A DNA stretch of 64,000 nt from Clostridia bacterium (GCA_017462385.1 JAFTRE010000030.1:1-64000); one strand, 5' to 3'; shown: positions 30,930 through 38,295, counted from the stretch's first letter. Notes: generated by a model not told the origin, from the letters alone. A program made the numbers and translations.

Positions 30930-31283
30930 ATGCAGGAATTTGAGATTGTTTTTTATGATAAACCCGACGGAAGCGAGCCTGTAAAAGAATTTCTCTTATC
31001 CGTTGATGATAAAATGAGAGCAAGAATTTTGCGAACGATCGATTTACTTGCCGCCAACGGAACGGCATTGAGAATGCCGTATTCGGAACATCTCATAGAT
31101 GGAATATTTGAAATTCGAGTAAAGAGCGGTTCTGATATATCGCGTGTTTTATACTTTTTTGTGATTGGACGAAAAATTGTTCTGACCAATGGATTTATCA
31201 AAAAGACTCAGAAGACTCCTAAAAATGAAATTGAACTTGCAAAGAAATATCGAAATGAATTTTTGAACAGGGAGGAAAAGTGA
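30930..31283 (+). CDS. higB: HigB-like toxin (Gp49/RelE superfamily)
   Basis: The protein has 117 aa of the phage Gp49-like/HigB group (DUF891): EFEIVFYDKPDGSEPVKEF, LRMPYSEHLIDGIFEIRVKSG, RVLYFFVIGRKIVLTNGFIKKTQKTP and a terminal EIELAKKY. It should be a ribosome-dependent mRNA endonuclease. Toxin-first order and a one-base gap to the antitoxin ATG fit higBA modules. A strong autoregulatory promoter lies upstream. Confidence 0.93.
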   Translation: MQEFEIVFYDKPDGSEPVKEFLLSVDDKMRARILRTIDLLAANGTALRMPYSEHLIDGIFEIRVKSGSDISRVLYFFVIGRKIVLTNGFIKKTQKTPKNEIELAKKYRNEFLNREEK

Positions 31284-31284
31284 T

Positions 31285-31569
31285 ATGACGAATTATAAGG
31301 ATTTTTTGAATGAACAGATGAAAGATGCTGAATTTAAAAAAGAATATGATGCACTCGATGCGGAGTTTTCTATCATTCAGGCAATGCTGGATGCCAGAAA
31401 AGAGGCAGGATTAACTCAAAAGGATTTAGCGGCTCGTACCGGTATTGCACAGGCAGACATCAGCAAATTGGAAAACGGAAATGCTAATCCATCTTTGCGG
31501 ACTCTTCAAAGATTGGCAGACGGAATGGGAATGAAATTGAAGGTGGAGTTTGTTCCGGCAAATCGTTAA
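31285..31569 (+). CDS. higA: HigA-like antitoxin, XRE family
   Basis: The protein has 94 aa: an N-terminal helix (MTNYKDFLNEQMKDAEFKKEY) that should contact the toxin, and a C-terminal HTH_3 domain (LTQKDLAARTGIAQADISKLENGNANPSLRTLQRLADGMG). It neutralises HigB and probably binds the GGGATAAATCCC palindromes. AGGGAGG lies ahead of the ATG inside the higB end. Confidence 0.94.
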   Translation: MTNYKDFLNEQMKDAEFKKEYDALDAEFSIIQAMLDARKEAGLTQKDLAARTGIAQADISKLENGNANPSLRTLQRLADGMGMKLKVEFVPANR

Positions 31570-31575
31570 TGTCGA

Positions 31576-31613
31576 TTCGCCGATTGGTTTGAGCAATCTT
31601 ACCAATCGGCGAA
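31576..31613 (+). terminator. terminator after higA with ACCAATCGG stem
   Basis: TTCGCCGATTGGT (31576-31588) pairs perfectly with ACCAATCGGCGAA (31601-31613), 12-nt loop, then ATTTTCTT. It shares stem and loop style with the hairpin behind yafQ. Confidence 0.8.
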
Positions 31614-31702
31614 ATTTTCTTATATCCTATAAGCATCGTAGATGCGATGTTCATAGAATGAGCAAAAAACTTGTAAGTTTATATCAAAATCAAATAAATA
31701 TA

Positions 31703-31731
31703 TTGACAAATGCGTGTAAAACGCATATAAT
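31703..31731 (+). promoter_or_regulatory. relB-yafQ promoter with ATGCGT/ACGCAT operator in the spacer
   Basis: TTGACA (31703-31708), 17 bp, TATAAT (31726-31731). The spacer carries ATGCGT-GTAAA-ACGCAT (31710-31726), a probable RelB-type binding site. Same layout as the higBA promoter with a different palindrome. Confidence 0.85.
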
Positions 31732-31754
31732 ATAATTGAAAGGGGGCTTTTATT

Positions 31755-32036
31755 ATGGCTCAAACAAATGTAAATATCCGTATGGATGAAGAGACAAAAA
31801 AAGCATTTGATAAATTTTGTGATGAAATTGGACTGTCTGTCAGTGCAGCGTTCAACATTTTTGCCAAAACCGTTGTTAGAGAGCAGAGAATTCCTTTTGC
31901 TTTGTCTGTGGAAACGCCAAATGCCGAAACGGTTGCTGCGATGAACGAGTACTACGAAATGAAAGCGCATCCTGAAAAATACAAACGGTATACAAGTTTC
32001 AAAGAAGCTATGACCGAGGTGTTGGATGAAGCTTGA
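31755..32036 (+). CDS. RelB/DinJ-family antitoxin
   Basis: The protein has 93 aa. The N-terminal ribbon-helix-helix (TNVNIRMDEETKKAFDKFCDEIGLSVSAAFNIF) is typical of DinJ; the C-terminal part is the toxin-binding segment (KYKRYTSFKEAMTEVLDEA). It pairs with the downstream YafQ-like toxin, whose gene overlaps by 11 bp. It is expected to repress its own promoter through the ATGCGT palindrome. Confidence 0.95.
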   Translation: MAQTNVNIRMDEETKKAFDKFCDEIGLSVSAAFNIFAKTVVREQRIPFALSVETPNAETVAAMNEYYEMKAHPEKYKRYTSFKEAMTEVLDEA

Positions 32037-32301
32037 TGTGGTATTGTCCAATCGTTTCAAAAAAGATCTTAAATTGATCAGCAAACGCGGATATGATTTG
32101 GATCTGCTTGATTCGGTTGTTGAAAAGCTTGCAAGCAGAATTCCTCTTGAAGAAAAATATAGAGATCATTCGCTGACAGGGAATTATAGTGGATTCAGAG
32201 AGTGTCACATTTTACCGGATTGGTTGCTGGTCTACCGCATAGATGAAAACGAAGTGATACTTTTTCTTTCTCGGACTGGTACACACAGCGACTTGTTTTG
32301 A
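32026..32301 (+). CDS. yafQ: YafQ-family mRNA interferase toxin
   Basis: The protein has 91 aa of the RelE/YafQ fold. The family's active-site residues are all visible: DHSLTG, ECHILPDWLLVYRI and SRTGTHSDLF (His, His, Asp, Arg, His and Phe in order). It cuts mRNA at the ribosome. It overlaps the antitoxin gene by 11 bp and ends at an ACCAATCGG hairpin. Confidence 0.95.
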   Translation: MKLDVVLSNRFKKDLKLISKRGYDLDLLDSVVEKLASRIPLEEKYRDHSLTGNYSGFRECHILPDWLLVYRIDENEVILFLSRTGTHSDLF

Positions 32302-32304
32302 CGA

Positions 32305-32340
32305 TTACCGATTGGTTTGTGTAATACTACCAATCGGTAA
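32305..32340 (+). terminator. terminator after yafQ with ACCAATCGG stem
   Basis: TTACCGATTGGT (32305-32316) pairs perfectly with ACCAATCGGTAA (32329-32340), 12-nt loop, followed by AATCTTATAT. Confidence 0.7.
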
Positions 32341-32425
32341 AATCTTATATAGCACCTGCTTTGGGGACGCGATGTTTATTGAATGAGGAAAAATGCTTGC
32401 ACACTGATTGTAGGGAGGTGTTGTA

Positions 32426-33343
32426 ATGCTTGCTGAAATTTCTCCGCAAATCGAGTTGGTTCAGGTGCTGCTGTATTTGGCAGAGCAGCAAGACAGGACT
32501 TGTCAGTATTTGAATAACATAGCTTATGTTGATTCTATAAAGAACCGGTTTTGGAAGTTTAAAAATCACAAGGCTGTTATATTGACGCGACAATTCGTTA
32601 TAGAGCGGTCATTTTATCATATTAAGCCGCTTCGGGCTATTTTGCAACTTGAAGATATATTGATCGATGCTCGAAACGAGTATTATGAATGGGGCGAGGC
32701 TGTAAAGGCTTTTGTTGAGGATGCTGATTTTGATTCCTTTTTCAAAAGCCAAAGTTCCTTTTATGCGGAAATATTGAATCGTGTTAATAATTGCGCTTTG
32801 GATACTTGGGTTGGTTTTATCGAAAAATATTTCCGCCAAAAACCTGACGATTTTAAGTTGATCGTTTGTCCGATTGCGGGGAATTACGGATTTACTCTCG
32901 AGAAAAACAATAAGAAAACAGCATATACCGTTCGCTGTATGCCGTATTGCGACGATAATGGAGCATACGATTGGGATTTTACTTCATTTGCGAAAAGTAT
33001 AGCGCATGAATACGCTCATTGCTTTGTGAATTATACGGTCGAAGGAAATAAGAATAGACTTGCTTTGCATAATCAGTTTTTTGAAAAGCACAGAAAAATT
33101 CCTCACTTTTATAATACGGAATATGCCATTATAAATGAATATTTTGTCAGAGCCTTTCAAATCAGATTTATGGAAATAAACAAAAAGTGGTTTCCTGATT
33201 TTTGCGTTTCGGAAGAATACCGTATGCAAAAAGAAATGTTTGTTTACTTGGATCGATTTGTAAATGCGTTGAGACTCTTCGAGGAGAGTGCTCAATCGTT
33301 TTCTGATTTTTACATTGAACAAATTGATAAAATTCTTGTATGA
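32426..33343 (+). CDS. DUF4932-like putative metallopeptidase (HEYAH)
   Basis: The protein has 305 aa, AT-rich gene. A zincin-type motif HEYAH is at 194-198 (SIAHEYAHCFVN), with a candidate third ligand Glu in YAIINEYFVRAFQIRF about 40 residues on. The region VCPIAGNYGFTL and the overall order resemble DUF4932 proteins. No signal peptide or TM segment. GGGAGG lies eight bases before the ATG. No close neighbour in an operon. It sits immediately after the relB-yafQ module, in the accessory stretch. Substrate unknown. Confidence 0.75.
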   Translation: MLAEISPQIELVQVLLYLAEQQDRTCQYLNNIAYVDSIKNRFWKFKNHKAVILTRQFVIERSFYHIKPLRAILQLEDILIDARNEYYEWGEAVKAFVEDADFDSFFKSQSSFYAEILNRVNNCALDTWVGFIEKYFRQKPDDFKLIVCPIAGNYGFTLEKNNKKTAYTVRCMPYCDDNGAYDWDFTSFAKSIAHEYAHCFVNYTVEGNKNRLALHNQFFEKHRKIPHFYNTEYAIINEYFVRAFQIRFMEINKKWFPDFCVSEEYRMQKEMFVYLDRFVNALRLFEESAQSFSDFYIEQIDKILV

Positions 33344-33366
33344 TTTTATTTGCGAAATCACAGTAG

Positions 33367-33406
33367 GGGCAAACTGTGTTTGCCCATGGACTTTCAAAGC
33401 CCATGC
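33367..33406. repeat. two short hairpins between the DUF4932 gene and the next membrane gene
   Basis: GGGCAAAC-TGT-GTTTGCCC (33367-33385) and an imperfect CATGGACTTT/AAAGCCCATG stem (33385-33405). No U run; function unclear. Confidence 0.5.
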
Positions 33407-33428
33407 TTGTGCAGGGAGGAGAAAAAAT

Positions 33429-33908
33429 ATGAATCAAGCTGTGAAAATTTCTCGAATTGTGACCTGTATCGCGGCGGCGTTGTATACGGCGTTTGTTTGC
33501 TATCTTTGCGGGCAAATGGCGTATCGTTACTGTGTGAAGATACTTATGGACGATGCCGGCGCTTATTATTCCGATGTGAGCGGCATTACGCGAGAGGCTG
33601 TGCCGCATATCGTTGTGGGGGCTGTGTTGCTGCTGCTTGGTGCAGTCTCGATCGTGCTTCTGTTTCGTCGCGGGCGGCTCTCCGCTTGCCTGTCGGGTGG
33701 GGCTTCCGTGGCTTGTGCCATACTTGGTATGTGTATCGACACCAAGCTTGCCGAGGTTATGTTTGCCCGCTATACGCTTGGTATGGATCGCTTGAATTGG
33801 GACGTGGAGGCGTTGCTGTCCTTCAAGTCAATGGCGGCGCGCTTTTGCATTTTAGCCACCGTGGTCTACGTGGTGCTGTGCCTTATCGCGCACCGCAAGC
33901 AAAAATAA
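33429..33908 (+). CDS. four-TM membrane protein, unknown family
   Basis: The protein has 159 aa with hydrophobic segments at about 8-28, 58-78, 85-105 and 132-152 and a basic C-terminus (AHRKQK). GGAGGAG lies eight bases before the ATG at 33429; the frame is open further upstream, but only by chance read-through. No recognised motif. GC content returns to that of the core genes here. Confidence 0.7.
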   Translation: MNQAVKISRIVTCIAAALYTAFVCYLCGQMAYRYCVKILMDDAGAYYSDVSGITREAVPHIVVGAVLLLLGAVSIVLLFRRGRLSACLSGGASVACAILGMCIDTKLAEVMFARYTLGMDRLNWDVEALLSFKSMAARFCILATVVYVVLCLIAHRKQK

Positions 33909-33923
33909 ATTTCCAAATTTATG

Positions 33924-33952
33924 TTGACAAGCTTTTTGTTTTATGCTATAAT
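33924..33952 (+). promoter_or_regulatory. promoter of the 204-aa RRXRR-like gene
   Basis: TTGACA (33924-33929), 17 bp, TATAAT (33947-33952). A leader of about 78 nt precedes the start at 34037. Confidence 0.85.
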
Positions 33953-34036
33953 AAAAATGTGAATCGGGGACGGCACCCATCGAAAAAAACGGAATTCACT
34001 AAATATTTGCAAATCTATACAAAGGGGAAGACACCC

Positions 34037-34651
34037 ATGACAAAAAACGTAATTGTCGTAGACGAGCAGGGCAATGAATATGAAGCGACCTACCCGAAAA
34101 GGGCGATGGGTCTTGTTAAAAACGGCAGGGCACGCTTCGTGGACGATACACATACGAAAATTTGCCTTGCGTGTCCGCCGAATGAAAATTTGGAGGATAA
34201 AAAAATGTCAGAAAATATAATCACAACCGCAGTTGAAAACGAGAACACCCAAGAGATCACCGCAAAGTATTTCCTCGATCAGATCGAGAAGATCAGAGAA
34301 GACAACAAGCATGTTTACGACGCTATTGCAGGTCTTAGTGTTATGCAAACCGGAGCCGGAGACTTCGGTGCTGCCGAGCAGGCCCAAGCTCTTGCCAGCG
34401 TAGTACAAAGCCGCGAGACCACCAATCAGCAGATGATCGATTTTTATACCAGAGCGTATGAAGAGTGTCTTGCAAACGACGAAGCGCGGAGAGATAAAAA
34501 GATTCAGCAGGTTCAGCAGATATGGTTGTCCTATCTTGATCACGTAGCCTCTACGATAGCGGACGAGGAATCCGTTTGGCAGACTAAATCCAATGTTGAG
34601 TCGCAAATCAACCTGCTTGTGATGGACATTTTGGAAGACAAAATCAAATAA
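34037..34651 (+). CDS. protein with RRXRR/PLMP-like N-terminus and helical C-terminus; possible nested start
   Basis: The protein has 204 aa. Residues 1-47 (NVIVVDEQGNEYEATYPKRA, then MGLVKNGRARFVDD and THTKICLACPP) follow the pattern of the RRXRR/PLMP domain at the N-terminus of IscB-like proteins (V-V-D-x-x-G, x-P-x-R-A, L-x-x-G-R-A). There is no RuvC, HNH or bridge helix after it; the rest (57-204) is an acidic helical domain without known motif. AAAGGGG precedes the ATG. A second start, ATG 34205, has a perfect GGAGG eight bases upstream and would yield the C-terminal 148 aa alone. Own promoter and terminator. Function unknown. Confidence 0.8.
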   Translation: MTKNVIVVDEQGNEYEATYPKRAMGLVKNGRARFVDDTHTKICLACPPNENLEDKKMSENIITTAVENENTQEITAKYFLDQIEKIREDNKHVYDAIAGLSVMQTGAGDFGAAEQAQALASVVQSRETTNQQMIDFYTRAYEECLANDEARRDKKIQQVQQIWLSYLDHVASTIADEESVWQTKSNVESQINLLVMDILEDKIK

Positions 34652-34659
34652 CCGTTTTA

Positions 34660-34685
34660 CCCCGAGGGAAACCTCGGGGTTTTTT
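34660..34685 (+). terminator. terminator after the RRXRR-like gene
   Basis: CCCCGAGG-GAAA-CCTCGGGG (34660-34679) followed by TTTTTT (34680-34685). Confidence 0.95.
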
Positions 34686-34687
34686 AT

Positions 34688-34782
34688 GCCCTCTCAGTCA
34701 GCTTTGCTGACAGCTCTCCCAAAGGGAGAGCCTTAACAGCCTCCCCAGCGGGGGAGGTGGCGGTGAAACCGCCGGAGAGGGC
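34688..34782. repeat. cloverleaf-like intergenic repeat of 95 bp
   Basis: Outer arms GCCCTCTC (34688-34695) and GAGAGGGC (34775-34782) enclose four perfect or near-perfect hairpins: GTCAGC-TTT-GCTGAC, GCTCTCCC-AAA-GGGAGAGC, CCTCCCC-AGCG-GGGGAGG and GGCGGT-GAA-ACCGCC. I know CTCTCAGTC...CTCCCC-type repeats as dispersed in gut Clostridia, but no copy number can be stated here. Non-coding; probably a non-autonomous mobile repeat. Confidence 0.8.
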
Positions 34783-34800
34783 GTTTTTAATATTTACATA

Positions 34801-34829
34801 TTGACTTTTTCTTTAATATGTATTATAAT
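34801..34829 (+). promoter_or_regulatory. promoter of miaA
   Basis: TTGACT (34801-34806), 17 bp, TATAAT (34824-34829). Confidence 0.8.
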
Positions 34830-34869
34830 AAATTAATTATAATGGTAAAGTATGCATGGAGGAGAGGCT

Positions 34870-35808
34870 ATGTCAGGCAAACCCAAGATAATAGCCGTGG
34901 TGGGGCCTACCGCCTCGGGCAAAACGGCGCTGTCTATCGCTCTTGCAAAGCAGCTTTGCGGCGAGATAGTTTCCTGTGACTCCATGCAGATATACCGAGG
35001 TATGGACATCGGTACTGCCAAGCCGGATGCGGCGGAGCGTGACGGCGTACCTCACCATTTGATTGACATCGTTGCTCCCGACGCCGATTTTGACGCTTCC
35101 GATTACGTGAGCGCGGCGACGGCGGCGGTGGATGACATTCTGTCCCGCGGCAAACTTCCCATATTCTGCGGTGGCACGGGACTTTATCTCGACAGCTTTC
35201 TGCGCGGCGGCTTTTGCGAAACTGCCGACTCTCCCGAACTGCGGGCTGAGCTGACCCGCCGTGCCGAGAAGATCGGAAACGAGGCTATGCACGCCGAACT
35301 CGCCGATGTTGACCCCGAGAGCGCCGCGGCGATACACCCCAACAACGTGCGCCGTGTCATTCGTGCATTGGAGGTTTATCACGCCACGGGTATCACAAAA
35401 TCCGAGCTTGACCGCCGCTCCCGCGAGGCAGAGCCGCGATATGATGCGAAAATTATCGGCATTCGCTTTTCCGACCGTGAACAGTTGTACAGGCGTATAG
35501 ATATGCGTGTTGATATAATGCTGGAGATGGGCTTGCTCGACGAGGTCAGACGTCTTTATGACGCGGGCGTGTTCGAGAGGTCGCGCACGGCGGCACAGGC
35601 GATAGGTTACAAGGAGCTGTTGGGCGTGATAAAGGGCGAGACTGCACTTGACATTGCGGTGGACGATCTCAAACGTGCGACAAGGCGATATGCCAAGCGT
35701 CAGCTGACATGGTTTGGGGCGCATAAGGACATAATTTGGCTTGACAGAGACGATAGCACGACGGCAGATGAGTTGATACAGACGGCGTTGTCTGCGGTAG
35801 GTGCTTGA
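34870..35808 (+). CDS. miaA: tRNA dimethylallyltransferase
   Basis: The protein has 312 aa and adds dimethylallyl to A37 of UNN-decoding tRNAs. P-loop GPTASGKTAL, SCDSMQIYRGMDIGTAKP (tRNA-binding DSxQ), VPHHLIDI, FCGGTGLYLDSFL, and C-terminal RRYAKRQLTWF are all standard. The start at 34870 follows GGAGG by seven bases; an ATG 18 bp upstream overlaps that site. It probably leads the transcript that runs through the division genes. Confidence 0.96.
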   Translation: MSGKPKIIAVVGPTASGKTALSIALAKQLCGEIVSCDSMQIYRGMDIGTAKPDAAERDGVPHHLIDIVAPDADFDASDYVSAATAAVDDILSRGKLPIFCGGTGLYLDSFLRGGFCETADSPELRAELTRRAEKIGNEAMHAELADVDPESAAAIHPNNVRRVIRALEVYHATGITKSELDRRSREAEPRYDAKIIGIRFSDREQLYRRIDMRVDIMLEMGLLDEVRRLYDAGVFERSRTAAQAIGYKELLGVIKGETALDIAVDDLKRATRRYAKRQLTWFGAHKDIIWLDRDDSTTADELIQTALSAVGA

Positions 35809-35842
35809 AAACACATAAATTTGGTAAATAATAGGGATAAGC

Positions 35843-37123
35843 ATGAATAAGGACGAAAGCAAAGCTGTGAAAAATAAAATATTGCGCGTCCTGCGCCGCT
35901 ATGCTCCGAGAGTTGGCATGTTCCTGCTGGCGGTGGCGCTGATGGCGTTTGTGCTTTATCACAGTTTGGGACTCGAGCAGGTTCAGGTCGATACTATTGC
36001 CGCAGTGCGCTCGGTCGAATACGAGATATCGGGGTTGACAGGCTATATTTTCCGCGATGAGCAGGTTGTGTACAGCCAAAACAGCGGCGCGGCGACCTAT
36101 CTTGTCGAGGACGGCGAGCGAGTCGCGGCCCATACCGAGCTTGCGCGCGTGTATAAGACGGGAAATACCGCCGATTATCTTGCCGAGAGAGCGCGCATCG
36201 AGAGCCGCATCAAGCTTATCGAGCGGGCGATAAGTCTCGGCGTTAATAACGCGGGAGGTATAGATAACACCCGCACGGCGCTGGGCGAGTCGTATGCGGC
36301 GCTCATGTCGGCGCTCGGAAGAGGTAAGCTTGATACAGCCGCGGCACTGTCAGATGACTTTTTCGTTGCTCTGAGCGCCAGCGCTCTGATAAACGGCGGA
36401 GACGATGCACTGCGAGCCGAGCTTGTTGCCTTGCAAAATGAGCTTAATATGCTGACAGGCTCATACGGCGGCGCTTATGAGAGCATTTCAAACGAGGCGA
36501 GCTGTTATTTCTTTTATTCGGTCGACGGATATGAGAATATTTTCGATATTTCACTGCTTGACACACTTGACGCTTCGGGATTACGCGCGCTTGCCGCAAG
36601 CCAGCCGCAAAGCGTGGGCGCGGGCGTACCTGTCGGTAAATTTGTGCATGACTACGAGTGGTTTATGGCAATGAGCGCGGGTCGTGATGTTTGCGAGCGG
36701 CTGGAGCAGGGTAGATATTACGAGATGACGCTGTCGGGCGGCTTGACGCTTGATATGTACCTCGAGCGGCTTGACATACCCGCCGTCGGGGACGGAATTA
36801 TGATATTTTCCTGCGGAGAAATGCCCGAGGGCTTTGACTATGCGCGGGAGCAGTCGGTAGAGTTGCTCATTGACACTGTGGCGGGTTACCGCGTGCCGAC
36901 CGGGGCGATATACAGCCAAAAGGGGTTGGACGGCGTTTATGTGCTGTCGTCCTCCGAGGTCATATTCAGACGTGTTACGATACTTTATCGCGGCGACGGT
37001 TATGTTGTGGTAGCCGAGCGGGACTATACTACAGAGAATTACGATGAATTTTTAAATTTGAACGATCAAATAATACTGTCGGTTTCGGACGGCGAGCTGT
37101 ACGACGGCAGAATACTCGATTGA
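35843..37123 (+). CDS. HlyD-like membrane protein of the sepF region
   Basis: The protein has 426 aa. One TM helix (about 25-45) is followed by an extracytoplasmic domain that starts with a lipoyl/biotinyl-like hammerhead (GYIFRDEQVVYSQNSGAATYLVEDGERV), a helical segment (LAERARIESRIKLIERAI) and a barrel-like C-terminal part (VPTGAIYSQKGLDGVYVL, IILSVSDGELYDG). This is the layout of HlyD/membrane-fusion proteins found next to yggS-sepF in Clostridia. Role unknown, probably envelope or division related. The following gene starts 11 bp later. Confidence 0.8.
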   Translation: MNKDESKAVKNKILRVLRRYAPRVGMFLLAVALMAFVLYHSLGLEQVQVDTIAAVRSVEYEISGLTGYIFRDEQVVYSQNSGAATYLVEDGERVAAHTELARVYKTGNTADYLAERARIESRIKLIERAISLGVNNAGGIDNTRTALGESYAALMSALGRGKLDTAAALSDDFFVALSASALINGGDDALRAELVALQNELNMLTGSYGGAYESISNEASCYFFYSVDGYENIFDISLLDTLDASGLRALAASQPQSVGAGVPVGKFVHDYEWFMAMSAGRDVCERLEQGRYYEMTLSGGLTLDMYLERLDIPAVGDGIMIFSCGEMPEGFDYAREQSVELLIDTVAGYRVPTGAIYSQKGLDGVYVLSSSEVIFRRVTILYRGDGYVVVAERDYTTENYDEFLNLNDQIILSVSDGELYDGRILD

Positions 37124-37134
37124 GGCGGAGCGCT

Positions 37135-37830
37135 ATGGATTATTCATATATTGACAAAAATGTAGCCGATGTGCGCGCACGCATGGCGCGAGCGGCGAGC
37201 GAGGCGGGGCGTGCGGGCGAGGACATAACCTTGCTTGCGGCGGTCAAATACGTTGATACCGATGCGGTGAATTATATACATACCCGGTGTGGCATCAACG
37301 ATATCGGAGAGAACCGCGTTCAACAGCTTCTGGAGCGTTGGGATAAGCTTGAGCATGACGGGCTTCGCGTGCATTTTATAGGCAGTCTTCAGACCAATAA
37401 GGTAAAATATATCGTCGACAAGGTATGCATGATACATTCGGTCGACAGCGAGCGGCTGGCTGCGGAGATCGAGCGGCAGTGTGCAAAGATCGGGCGCGTG
37501 ATGGACGTGTTGGTCGAGATCAACTGCGGCAGAGAAGAGAACAAGACGGGTGTCCTGCCCGAGCAGGCGGAGGCGCTGTGCCAAAAAATAAGCGAAATGC
37601 CGCATTTGCGCCTGCGAGGATTTATGACGATGGCGCCGAAATGTGAGTATGTGGCGGAATATGAGAAATATTTTACCGAAACATACAATTTAATTATTGA
37701 TATTTGGGAGAAAAAGCTTTATAATATAGAGAGGCCCATTATCTCGATGGGCATGTCTGGTAGCTTTGAGGCGGCCGTGCGCTGCGGTTCGACTTGTGTT
37801 AGAGTCGGAAACATTCTTTTTGCGGAATAA
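37135..37830 (+). CDS. YggS/PROSC-family PLP homeostasis protein
   Basis: The protein has 231 aa, a fold-type III PLP-binding barrel without known enzymatic activity. The PLP Lys lies in LLAAVKYVD (about 37), and IGENRVQQL, HFIGSLQTNKVKYI, VEINCGREENKTG, LRGFMTMAP and SMGMSGSFEAAVRCGSTCVRVG are family blocks. The start at 37135 has GGAG seven bases upstream. As in other Firmicutes it precedes sepF (B. subtilis ylmE). Confidence 0.95.
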   Translation: MDYSYIDKNVADVRARMARAASEAGRAGEDITLLAAVKYVDTDAVNYIHTRCGINDIGENRVQQLLERWDKLEHDGLRVHFIGSLQTNKVKYIVDKVCMIHSVDSERLAAEIERQCAKIGRVMDVLVEINCGREENKTGVLPEQAEALCQKISEMPHLRLRGFMTMAPKCEYVAEYEKYFTETYNLIIDIWEKKLYNIERPIISMGMSGSFEAAVRCGSTCVRVGNILFAE

Positions 37831-37854
37831 AATAAAAAATATACAGGGGGCATC

Positions 37855-38295
37855 ATGAATTTTTTTAAGAAGTTACTTAAAGATGATGACGAGATATACG
37901 ATGAAAAGTATAAAGACGACTATGCGGCGACGGAGGATGAGGCGCTGATCGATGACATCCCGCCGGCGGAAGGTGAAAACACCGCTCGGCGCATTCCCGA
38001 AAAGAGCGCCGACGTTTCACTTCGCGTTATGAGACCCAAGAGCTATGATGACGGGCCCGAAATCGCGGATTATGTTGCGAGCGGCTGTACGGTCGTTATG
38101 AACATCGAGGATCTTAATCGCGAGAATTCGCGTAGACTTATCGACTTTTTGCTCGGTGCGGTTCATGTGCTGGGCGGTGACCTGCAGATGGCATCCCAGA
38201 CCACCTTTGTGGTAGCCCCCTGCTCGGTAGATGTTAAAGACCGTGACGGAGAGACCTCGGACGACGACGGCATTGACGGCTTTACCTTCAAATAA
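37855..38295 (+). CDS. sepF: cell division protein SepF
   Basis: The protein has 146 aa: N-terminal amphipathic membrane-binding helix (MNFFKKLLK), an acidic, variable linker (about 12-50), and the C-terminal domain (about 55-135: LRVMRPKSYDDGPEIADYVASG, VVMNIEDLNRENSRRLIDFLLGAVHVLGG) that binds FtsZ. It anchors the Z ring to the membrane. GGGGG precedes the ATG. Gene order yggS-sepF-ylmG is conserved in Firmicutes. Confidence 0.95.
   Translation: MNFFKKLLKDDDEIYDEKYKDDYAATEDEALIDDIPPAEGENTARRIPEKSADVSLRVMRPKSYDDGPEIADYVASGCTVVMNIEDLNRENSRRLIDFLLGAVHVLGGDLQMASQTTFVVAPCSVDVKDRDGETSDDDGIDGFTFK

Noticed and set aside
30600..32370. 13-nt match GCTTTGGGGACGC at the queA end and after yafQ as an insertion footprint
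   Set aside because: Matches of 13 bases are expected by chance many times in 64 kb; no longer repeat or target-site pattern surrounds it.
33350..34036. Long plus-strand frame leading into the RRXRR-like gene, suggesting a 433-aa protein
   Set aside because: It crosses a real gene in another frame (33429-33908), a consensus promoter (33924-33952) and a leader; the ribosome site and domain start support ATG 34037.
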